In this document: one piece after another, positions 1 to 5,363 of the stretch
How positions within the stretch are numbered: position 1 is the stretch's first letter
Layout: each line of letters starts with the position of its first letter
Program-made: the position numbers and the translations under genes
Source of the DNA: Chloroflexota bacterium
Lineage (GTDB): Bacteria > Chloroflexota > Dehalococcoidia > Dehalococcoidales > UBA3254
NCBI GenBank assembly: GCA_017860765.1
Contig: JAGDMY010000078.1
Coordinates: forward strand, 1-6,819
Reading direction: 5' to 3'
DNA: 6,819 nt
Notes under the pieces: model-generated
Database searches by the model: none
Told to the model about the DNA's origin: nothing
The model's input: the letters and a program-made list of their open reading frames with translations, nothing else

Positions 1-1137
1 ACAACCAAAGATAAAATCGTTATCGGCATGCCATCTGAAATCAGCGGGCCTCTGGCCGTGATTCGGTCCTCGGCGTTTCAACCTGTACTGGATGCCTGGC
101 TGGCAGATGTTAACGGGGCCGGCGGTCTTAATATCGGTGGTAAAAAACTGCCCATCGAAATGAAGATTTATGATGATAAAAGCGATCCGCCGACCGCTGC
201 CCAGCTCCTTGAGAAATTAATCCTCGAGGATAAGGTAGATTTCGTCTTCCCGGCGGGTGGAACGTCCTTTATTTTCGCCTGCGCCCCTATCGCCAATAAG
301 TACGGATATATCTACACCACCATGGAAGGTGGGGCGAGCCAATTGAAGGAAATTTTACCCGGTCTGCCTTATGTCTTTGTGAATCTGAGCTTCTCTGACT
401 GGTATGAAATGCCGGTCCTGGCGGATGTCCTCTCTGCAAAAGGAGTGAAAACCGCGTATGTCGTTTATATAGCCGACCTGCATGGCATCGAGTATTCCGG
501 GGTCGCCGGTATAGAATTGCCCAAGAAAGGCATCAGCATTATCGGCAGTAAAAGCCTGCCTCCCGAGATGAAGGACTTCTCATTGGTCATCAAGGAAGCC
601 AAGGCTGCTAATCCGGATGCGTTTCTGTGCTTTGCTTATCCCGATCAAAATCTTCCGGTTACAGCCGAGATGATGGCTCAGAGCTTTAATCCCCCATTCT
701 TCATGACCGGTCCCGGAGCCAATTTCGGGTTCTATCACACGACTTTCGGAGCCGCAGTGGAAGGTGTGGGGTGCTGGGCTAGCTGGAGCGACAAAATATC
801 TCCAGAGTTGAAAGCCTTAGCTGATAAGCTATATGCCGGAAAACCTGAAGAGCTTCAGGACTGGTGGGGACACTGTTTCTACTATGCCGGGCTGCAGTTC
901 TTCCAGCAGGCAGTTGAAAAAGCAGGCACCCTCGACCAGAAAGTTATCAGAGATATCATGGCCACGTCGCACTTCCAGACCGTATTGGGAGATACTTATT
1001 ACACCAATGGTCTGCTGGCGAAGGAGTCGCATCCCGGTGAGGTCGGCCAGTGGCAAAACGGTAAAATCGAGGTAGTAGGCGGCAACAGGACCACCGCCGA
1101 CCTGATCTATCCGAAACCGGCCTGGCCTGCGCCTTAG
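1..1137 (+). CDS. Liv/HAAT-type ABC transporter substrate-binding protein, 5' partial
   Basis: This is the extracytoplasmic ligand-binding component of a branched-chain-amino-acid-type ABC importer, belonging to the periplasmic-binding fold type I, Leu/Ile/Val-binding (Peripla_BP_6) group. The frame is open from base 1 (first residues TTKDKIVIGMPSEISGP), so the ATG at 28 is internal. The KIVIGMPSEISGP stretch is the usual first beta strand of the mature protein, so only the signal peptide or lipoprotein leader and a few residues should be missing. From the first visible codon, residues 84-98 (PAGGTSF then ACAPIA) match the family's ligand-contact region with conserved Ser/Thr, followed by the usual 'APIA..YG' helix. 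The visible 378 residues fit the normal mature size. The gene lies directly upstream of livHMGF. The ligand cannot be read from sequence; this family takes branched-chain amino acids, amides, urea and aromatic acids. The C-terminus is proline-rich and ends in a clean TAG. Confidence 0.9.
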   Translation, partial: TTKDKIVIGMPSEISGPLAVIRSSAFQPVLDAWLADVNGAGGLNIGGKKLPIEMKIYDDKSDPPTAAQLLEKLILEDKVDFVFPAGGTSFIFACAPIANKYGYIYTTMEGGASQLKEILPGLPYVFVNLSFSDWYEMPVLADVLSAKGVKTAYVVYIADLHGIEYSGVAGIELPKKGISIIGSKSLPPEMKDFSLVIKEAKAANPDAFLCFAYPDQNLPVTAEMMAQSFNPPFFMTGPGANFGFYHTTFGAAVEGVGCWASWSDKISPELKALADKLYAGKPEELQDWWGHCFYYAGLQFFQQAVEKAGTLDQKVIRDIMATSHFQTVLGDTYYTNGLLAKESHPGEVGQWQNGKIEVVGGNRTTADLIYPKPAWPAP

Positions 1138-1154
1138 ATCTAGATTGTTTGGAC

Positions 1155-1202
1155 ACCCTCTCTTTAATTCTCCCCCGTCAAGGGGGAGAGAAGAGCAAGG
1201 GT
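1155..1202 (+). repeat. Stem-loop between binding-protein gene and livH (C-rich/G-rich palindrome)
   Basis: The core is a perfect 8-bp stem: TCTCCCCC (1169-1176) pairs with GGGGGAGA (1182-1189) around a GTCAA loop. The stem extends outward with CTCTT (1160-1164) to AAGAG (1191-1195) and ACCCT (1155-1159) to AGGGT (1198-1202), interrupted by small internal loops. No T-run follows, so a classical intrinsic terminator is unlikely. The composition resembles REP-like dispersed palindromes common in bacterial intergenic DNA. An mRNA-stabilising or processing role for the upstream binding-protein message is an inference. Confidence 0.6.
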
Positions 1203-1226
1203 TACGGGATAGAAGATTATGAACAG

Positions 1227-1266
1227 TACAGCTGTCTATCGGGTCAACCCCGATAGACAGCTTGTA
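1227..1266 (+). other. Strong stem-loop upstream of livH
   Basis: AGCTGTCTATCGGG (1230-1243) pairs perfectly over 14 bp with CCCGATAGACAGCT (1249-1262) around a 5-nt loop, TCAAC. Three more pairs (TAC 1227-1229 with GTA 1264-1266) form past one bulged T at 1263. The following bases are not T-rich, so it is not a typical rho-independent terminator. It sits in the 172-nt gap between the binding-protein and permease genes. This is where ABC operons, as known for the E. coli malE-malF region, often carry hairpins that protect the binding-protein mRNA and lower permease expression. That role here is inferred. Confidence 0.65.
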
Positions 1267-1309
1267 TTGAGCGATTATTAGAAATAGCTGGAGAACGGAC
1301 TAACAAGCC

Positions 1310-2179
1310 ATGGCGCAATTTCTGAATGTATTTATTGCCGGCTTGATACTGGGCGGCATCTATGCCCTGATAGCTATGGGCCTGAGTTTACAGTACGGCG
1401 TTGCGCGAATACTGAACATAGCCCACGGTGAATTTATCATGCTCGGAGCGTTACTTACCTTCACCCTGTATACAGTCTCCGGTATCAATCCATTATTGTG
1501 TATTTTTATTGCCGGCCCTTTAACGCTAATCATTGGTTTTGTGTTGCATCGTACTCTCTTCCATTACCTGAAAAGCAAATCCGTCTCCCCGGAAGTTTTT
1601 GAAAGCAATGCCATGCTGGCCACTTTCGGGTTGATGTTTATTATCCAAAACGTCGCGTTAGTTATCTGGACCAGCACGATTCATGGTTATTCTTACTTAA
1701 ATCAACCGGTGAATATTTTTGGCTCCTTATTCGGGGCTAACCGACTGATAGTTCTCGGATTTTCGGTAGGGATCGGAGTTATTTTCTATCTCTTCCTGAC
1801 TCGTACCCGCATGGGCAAAGCTATCCGCGCGGCTGCTCAGGACCCGGAGGTTTCGGGTGTCATGGGTGTCAACATCAACCGGGTACTGGCATTATGCTTC
1901 GGACTGGGAGCGATGTTAGCGGGTATCGCTGGCGTACTTGTCAGTCTCTATTTGCCGTCGGTAAATGCCACCATGGGACTCGAATACACCGTCATCGCTA
2001 TTATTGTAGTAGTCCTCGGCGGATTAGGCAGCATTCCGGGAAGCTTTATCGGTGGCTTCCTTCTGGGAATTATCGGCAGCCTGGTAACTTTTTTCCAGCC
2101 GGGTCTGGCCATTGTAGCTTATTACGTCATTTTTATGGTGCTGCTGATCGTCAGACCTAAAGGAATTTTAGGAAAGTAA
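1310..2179 (+). CDS. livH: LivH-type ABC transporter permease
   Basis: Inner-membrane permease, one half of the LivHM transmembrane channel of a branched-chain-amino-acid-type importer. The 289-residue length is normal. The N-terminal pattern GLILGGIYALIAMGLSLQYG (11-30) followed by ILNIAHGEFIMLGA (34-47) is the LivH hallmark. About eight hydrophobic segments are visible, roughly 5-25, 41-58, 61-82, 101-120, 145-163, 193-215, 227-248 and 251-285. The cytoplasmic EAA-type coupling loop that contacts the ATPases lies at about 166-200 (TRMGKAIRAAAQDPE then GVN.NRV), and the conserved VLGGLGSIPGSFIGG is at 235-249. The ATG at 1310 is the earliest possible start because an in-frame TAA lies at 1301-1303. 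The nearest Shine-Dalgarno-like site, GGAG at 1290-1293, is 16 nt away, which is long and suggests modest translation. The stop is 4 nt before livM. Confidence 0.95.
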   Translation: MAQFLNVFIAGLILGGIYALIAMGLSLQYGVARILNIAHGEFIMLGALLTFTLYTVSGINPLLCIFIAGPLTLIIGFVLHRTLFHYLKSKSVSPEVFESNAMLATFGLMFIIQNVALVIWTSTIHGYSYLNQPVNIFGSLFGANRLIVLGFSVGIGVIFYLFLTRTRMGKAIRAAAQDPEVSGVMGVNINRVLALCFGLGAMLAGIAGVLVSLYLPSVNATMGLEYTVIAIIVVVLGGLGSIPGSFIGGFLLGIIGSLVTFFQPGLAIVAYYVIFMVLLIVRPKGILGK

Positions 2180-2183
2180 ATCA

Positions 2184-3152
2184 ATGAATATCCTGGCTAA
2201 GCGTAACGAATGGTATGTTCAACTGGCAGTATTTGCTGTTTTAATAATTGTGCTGGCTTTTTTACCGGCTTATGCTCCCGGTTATCCGGTGATACTATTC
2301 GCCATTATTCTGATGTTTGGCGTCATGACCATAGTTTGGACTGCCTTTTCCGGCAGCACTGGCTATATCTCATTAGCCACCTCTTCATTCTTCGGAGTTG
2401 GTGTTTATGCGACTGCAGCTCTAGGCCGGACTCTTCCGCTGCCCCTGGTTGTTTTTATCGGGGGTTTAATAGCCACCTGTCTGGCGGCCGTAACAGGCGC
2501 CATCACTCTCCGTTTGAAAGGCAACTATTTCTCTGTCTTCACTTTCGGACTGGTGGCGCTGATGCAGGCCTTCATCCTCTGGTGGGAAATCAATATTAAC
2601 CACGTCAGAGGAAGACTGGTATTGGTTGTCGATAATAGCATTATTTACTATTACATGCTGGGGATTTTTGCAGTACTATTGGTGGCGGTTTATCTTTTCA
2701 GGCGTTATAAATTCGGGCTGGCGCTGCAAAGCATCGGCATGAACGAAGAAGCCACCGAGCATATTGGAATCGATGTCACTCGTTTAAAAATCATTGTTTT
2801 TTCCTTTAGCGCTCTGTTTGTAGGAGCCGCCGGGGCTATTCTGGCAACGCGGTGGAGCTATATAGACCCTTACATCGCCTTCAACATGAATTATTCTTTT
2901 TTCCCGGTCTTAATGGCTATTTTTGGAGGAGTCGGCAGTCTTTACGGGCCAATCATCGGAGCCGTCATTTTCGCCTATCTGGAAGAAACGCTGATTTCCA
3001 GATTCCCTTATTACTACATGCTGTCATTCGGCCTGGTATTGGTAGCAGCGATCACCTTTTTACCCAATGGCATCACCGGACTATTCAAACGGAAATTGAG
3101 AGGAGGCCTGGTAAAAAACAATGGCAATTCTCGAATGCAGCAAAGTCAGTAA
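2184..3152 (+). CDS. livM: LivM-type ABC transporter permease
   Basis: Second membrane permease of the importer, pairing with LivH. It has 322 residues, typical of the short LivM form. Family features in order: FSGSTGYISLATSSFFGVGVY at about 55-75 (LivM 'GQ.SLG...F.G.GAY' region); LRLKGNYFSVFT at 109-120 (usual 'LRLRG.YFAI.T'); coupling loop SIGMNEEATEHIGIDVTRLKI at 183-203; and FGGVGSLYGPIIGA at 247-260. The 'TGG..G' segment that usually follows the NYF helix is not obvious; residues 138-144 read INHVRGR instead, which may mark a divergent subfamily. The tail (301-322) is basic and hydrophilic. The start ATG is preceded by AGGAAAG (2170-2176), embedded in the end of livH. The last 32 nt overlap livG, indicating translational coupling. 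Confidence 0.95.
   Translation: MNILAKRNEWYVQLAVFAVLIIVLAFLPAYAPGYPVILFAIILMFGVMTIVWTAFSGSTGYISLATSSFFGVGVYATAALGRTLPLPLVVFIGGLIATCLAAVTGAITLRLKGNYFSVFTFGLVALMQAFILWWEININHVRGRLVLVVDNSIIYYYMLGIFAVLLVAVYLFRRYKFGLALQSIGMNEEATEHIGIDVTRLKIIVFSFSALFVGAAGAILATRWSYIDPYIAFNMNYSFFPVLMAIFGGVGSLYGPIIGAVIFAYLEETLISRFPYYYMLSFGLVLVAAITFLPNGITGLFKRKLRGGLVKNNGNSRMQQSQ
3101..3106 (+). promoter_or_regulatory. Ribosome binding site for livG inside livM
   Basis: AGGAGG lies within the livM coding sequence, 14 nt before the livG ATG at 3121. An in-frame TAA at 3112-3114 excludes any earlier livG start, so this site and the 3121 ATG belong together despite the somewhat long spacing. Confidence 0.65.
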
Positions 3153-3867
3153 AAGGTTCGGCGGGCTGGCTGCGGTCTCGAACGTCGATTTGAAGGTTGA
3201 AGCGGGCGATATCCTGGGATTGATCGGCCCCAATGGTGCTGGCAAGACAACTTTGTTCAACATGATATCAGGAGCAATCCCAATTAAATCAGGTACGATC
3301 AGATTTAAAGGGAAGCTGATCAGCGGTCTAAAACCGCATCAGATTTGCAGGGAAGGGCTGGCCCGGACTTTCCAGTCGGCTAAAATATTTGGCAATATGA
3401 CCGTGCTAACGAACGTTCGCCTGGCTGCTCTGTTTGGCAGAACGCCAGGTCTACCGTCTTCGGAAGCCGATAAAGTAGCTGCAGATTGCCTGGAATTCAC
3501 CGGTTTATCGGCTATGAAAGATATGCCTGCCAAAGATTTGGGTATTGTCAGTCAAAAACGCCTCGAAGTAGCCCGGGCTTTGGCTACCCGGCCGGAGCTG
3601 TTAATGCTCGACGAAGTCATGGCGGGGCTTAACCCCTCAGAAATTGATGAAGCCATGAACATGATCAGGCGGGTTCAAGCCAGGGGCATCACCATTATAA
3701 CTATAGAACACGTTATGAAAGCTATTATGAATGTCTGCAACCGGATTATAGTTTTGAATCACGGGGTAAAAGTGGCGGAAGGAACGCCCCAGGAAATTGC
3801 CAATAATAAGACCGTGATCGAGATTTACCTTGGAGAAGGCAGTTATGCTCAAGATCAGCCACATTAA
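3121..3867 (+). CDS. livG: LivG-type ABC transporter ATP-binding protein, degenerate signature motif
   Basis: Cytoplasmic ATPase of the importer, 248 residues (usual about 250). The Walker A motif is GPNGAGKTT (36-44), the Q-loop is RTFQ (Q85), Walker B is LLMLDE (D164, E165) and the switch His is H197 in IEHVMK. The C-terminal GTPQEIANNK.VIEIYLGEG is the classic LivG ending that contacts the LivM side. Odd point: the ABC signature, LSGGQ or in LivG usually L(S/A/P)YGQQR, reads LGIVSQKR at 140-147, so the key glycine is replaced by valine (V143). The residue after the Walker B Glu is Val instead of Pro (DEVMAGLNP). I recall a LivG-like subfamily with a similarly altered signature and the same DEVMAGL segment, so it is probably functional. 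It overlaps livM by 32 nt and livF by 23 nt. Confidence 0.93.
   Translation: MAILECSKVSKRFGGLAAVSNVDLKVEAGDILGLIGPNGAGKTTLFNMISGAIPIKSGTIRFKGKLISGLKPHQICREGLARTFQSAKIFGNMTVLTNVRLAALFGRTPGLPSSEADKVAADCLEFTGLSAMKDMPAKDLGIVSQKRLEVARALATRPELLMLDEVMAGLNPSEIDEAMNMIRRVQARGITIITIEHVMKAIMNVCNRIIVLNHGVKVAEGTPQEIANNKTVIEIYLGEGSYAQDQPH
3832..3839 (+). promoter_or_regulatory. Ribosome binding site that fixes the livF start
   Basis: GGAGAAGG sits inside the 3' end of livG, 5-9 nt before the ATG at 3845. It would lie inside the coding region if the upstream in-frame TTG at 3830 were used, so it favours the ATG. Confidence 0.7.
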
Positions 3868-4549
3868 TACCTTCTATGGCAAAATCCAGGCCCTGTGGGA
3901 TGTATCTCTGACGGTCGAAAAAGGGACTATCTATGCCATGATCGGTTCTAACGGCGCGGGTAAAACTACATTGTTAAAGACTATTTCCGGCTGGCTGCAC
4001 CCGGCATCCGGCACTATCGAGTTTCTGGATAAGCGGATAGATCGACTTCCGCCCCCGTCCATTGTGGAGATGGGATTAGCCTATATCCCTGAGGGAGGCC
4101 GGCTTTTCCCCGATATGACTGTCCGGGAAAATTTGGAAATGGGAGCTTATAACCTGAAAGCCTGGAAGCAGAGAAAAGAGACTTTACCATCTGTTTTCGA
4201 CATTTTTCCGGTTCTGAAGGAGCGTCAGGGACAGCTGGCGCGGACTTTAAGCGGAGGCGAAAAGCAGATGTTGGCCATCGGACGCGGACTGATGTCGAAA
4301 CCTATTTTCTGCATGTTCGATGAGCCTTCATACGGTCTCTCGCCGTTGTTTGTGGCTGAGGTATTCAAAGTTATAAAGTCTTTAAGCGAGCAGGGGATGA
4401 CTATTTTGCTCGTGGAGCAAAACGTTAAACTGGCGCTGGAACTGGCCGAACAGGCATGTGTTATTGAAAACGGCAGGGTAGCGATCCAGGGTGCCTGCAA
4501 AATGCTCCTGGATGATAGCTACATTAAGAAAGCCTATTTGGGATTATAG
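3845..4549 (+). CDS. livF: LivF-type ABC transporter ATP-binding protein
   Basis: Second cytoplasmic ATPase, forming a heterodimer with LivG. From the ATG at 3845 it has 234 residues, as expected for LivF. Walker A is GSNGAGKTT (34-42). The family-specific IPEGGRLFPDMTVRENLEMGAY (81-102) replaces the Q-loop glutamine with Glu, as is usual in LivF. The signature is a perfect LSGGEKQ (135-141), Walker B is FCMFDEPSYGLSP (D159, E160), and VEQN (190-193) occupies the switch-His position, also normal for LivF. A TTG five codons upstream (3830) is in frame, but the Shine-Dalgarno lies between it and the ATG and LivF proteins typically begin MLK(I/V), so I chose the ATG. The intact signature may offset the degenerate one in its LivG partner, because the two composite ATP sites of a heterodimeric ABC pair need not be equal. 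Confidence 0.95.
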   Translation: MLKISHINTFYGKIQALWDVSLTVEKGTIYAMIGSNGAGKTTLLKTISGWLHPASGTIEFLDKRIDRLPPPSIVEMGLAYIPEGGRLFPDMTVRENLEMGAYNLKAWKQRKETLPSVFDIFPVLKERQGQLARTLSGGEKQMLAIGRGLMSKPIFCMFDEPSYGLSPLFVAEVFKVIKSLSEQGMTILLVEQNVKLALELAEQACVIENGRVAIQGACKMLLDDSYIKKAYLGL

Positions 4550-4554
4550 GTCCC

Positions 4555-4574
4555 ATACCGACGCAAGTCGGTAT
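4555..4574 (+). repeat. GNRA-capped 8-bp hairpin after livF
   Basis: ATACCGAC (4555-4562) pairs perfectly with GTCGGTAT (4567-4574) around a GCAA tetraloop, a stable GNRA-type loop. It begins 5 nt after the livF stop. A partial direct copy, TACCGAC then CAAG with one change, recurs at 4655-4666 on the far side of the next palindrome. The arrangement looks like half of a dispersed palindromic intergenic repeat. Confidence 0.6.
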
Positions 4575-4591
4575 CCAGAAGAAAGAACTGG

Positions 4592-4650
4592 ATTCCGGCT
4601 CCCCTGTCGAGAATAAGGTCAGGGGACAAGCTTCGCCGGAATGGATTTTT
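4592..4650 (+). terminator. Bulged palindrome plus T-run; possible terminator or dispersed repeat
   Basis: ATTCCGGC (4592-4599) pairs with GCCGGAAT (4635-4642). Stacked directly on it, TCCCCTG (4600-4606) pairs with CAGGGGA (4620-4626), leaving an 8-nt bulge on the 3' side and a 13-nt loop. Three bases after the outer stem comes TTTTT (4646-4650), so it could terminate transcription after livF. The CTGGATTCCGGC...GCCGGAATGG arrangement also resembles intergenic palindromes repeated widely in many bacterial genomes. Its role as a terminator is uncertain because the stem is bulged and the T-run is short and offset. Confidence 0.45.
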
Positions 4651-4705
4651 CAGGTACCGACACAAGAAAAACAGGGAGACAAGAGTAAATAAAGGGGGCA
4701 AGAAA

Positions 4706-5341
4706 ATGGCAGGAGAATTAGTCAATCTACTGGCTGACCTGAAAGAAAAAGAGAGTCTAAAGAACGTTCAAGACAGGCTAAATGCAGGAGAAGATCCATT
4801 GGCGATTCTGAAGGAAGCGCAGCGCGGAATGGAGGTCGTAGGGGATCGATTTGCTTCGGGCGAATACTTCATTCCGGACCTGATCTATTCCGGAGAAATA
4901 CTGAAACAGATCTCGGCTATGGTGAAACCGCAGATCGGGAGCGGTCAGACTGAAACTAAGAAGCTGGGTAAGATCGTGCTCGGCACCGTGGCGGGCGATA
5001 TCCACGATATCGGGAAAGATATTGTAGGCTTTATGCTGGATATCAACGGATTCGAGGTATATGACCTGGGCATTGACGTTCCTTCAGAGAAGTTCGTAGC
5101 CAAGGTCAAAGAAACGGGAGCCCCGATAGTTGCTCTGAGCGGTTTTTTAACCCTCGCCTATGACTCGATGAAAAATACTATTGAAGCCCTGGCAAAAGCC
5201 GGTCTCAGGGATAAGGTGCAGATCATGATCGGAGGCGGTCAGATAACAGAGGAAGTCAGAAAATATACCGGCGCTGACGCTTTCGGGAAAGATGCGATGG
5301 TCGGTGTAGCACTGGCAAAAAAATGGACTGGTGCAGGATAG
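4706..5341 (+). CDS. Corrinoid (cobalamin-binding) methyl-carrier protein, MtaC/MtbC/MtvC-like
   Basis: Small cytoplasmic protein of 211 residues that carries a methyl group on cobalt between two methyltransferases. Residues about 1-85 form the helical cap of the B12-binding-2 type, with the family pattern GMEVVGDRFASGEYFIPDLI at 41-60. Residues about 88-208 are the Rossmann-like B12 domain. The base-off/His-on signature is visible: D98-x-H100-x-x-G103, with H100 the lower axial cobalt ligand; S145 exactly 41 residues later; and GGG at 176-178. The usual S-x-L is S-G-F here (F147), a conservative change. The start has AAGGGGG (4692-4698) 7 nt upstream. The gene is 22 nt from the URO-D gene, whose product is its likely partner. 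The exact subtype (methanol, methylamine, aryl methyl ether) cannot be told from sequence alone, so no symbol is given. Confidence 0.93.
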   Translation: MAGELVNLLADLKEKESLKNVQDRLNAGEDPLAILKEAQRGMEVVGDRFASGEYFIPDLIYSGEILKQISAMVKPQIGSGQTETKKLGKIVLGTVAGDIHDIGKDIVGFMLDINGFEVYDLGIDVPSEKFVAKVKETGAPIVALSGFLTLAYDSMKNTIEALAKAGLRDKVQIMIGGGQITEEVRKYTGADAFGKDAMVGVALAKKWTGAG

Positions 5342-5349
5342 AACTGCTT

Positions 5350-5356
5350 AGGAGGT
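5350..5356 (+). promoter_or_regulatory. Strong ribosome binding site for the URO-D gene
   Basis: AGGAGGT, a near-perfect anti-16S match, lies 7 nt before the ATG at 5364. It is the strongest Shine-Dalgarno in the window and fixes this start. It suggests the methyltransferase is made at high level, as is common for corrinoid methyltransferases. Confidence 0.75.
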
Positions 5357-5363
5357 AGTTGAA

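Noticed and set aside
28..30. ATG as the start of the binding-protein gene
   Set aside because: The frame is open through base 1 and the upstream residues KIVIG form the expected first strand of the mature domain. The true start lies left of the window.
829..1156. Minus-strand reading frames over the end of the binding-protein gene
   Set aside because: They overlap a well-supported coding region, lack ribosome binding sites and have no recognisable protein features.
3830..3832. TTG as the start of livF
   Set aside because: The GGAGAAGG ribosome binding site lies downstream of it, just before the ATG at 3845, and the shorter product matches the usual LivF N-terminus.
4550..4705. Cobalamin riboswitch upstream of the corrinoid gene
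   Set aside because: The gap is short and filled by two simple palindromes. I see no B12-box-like conserved core.
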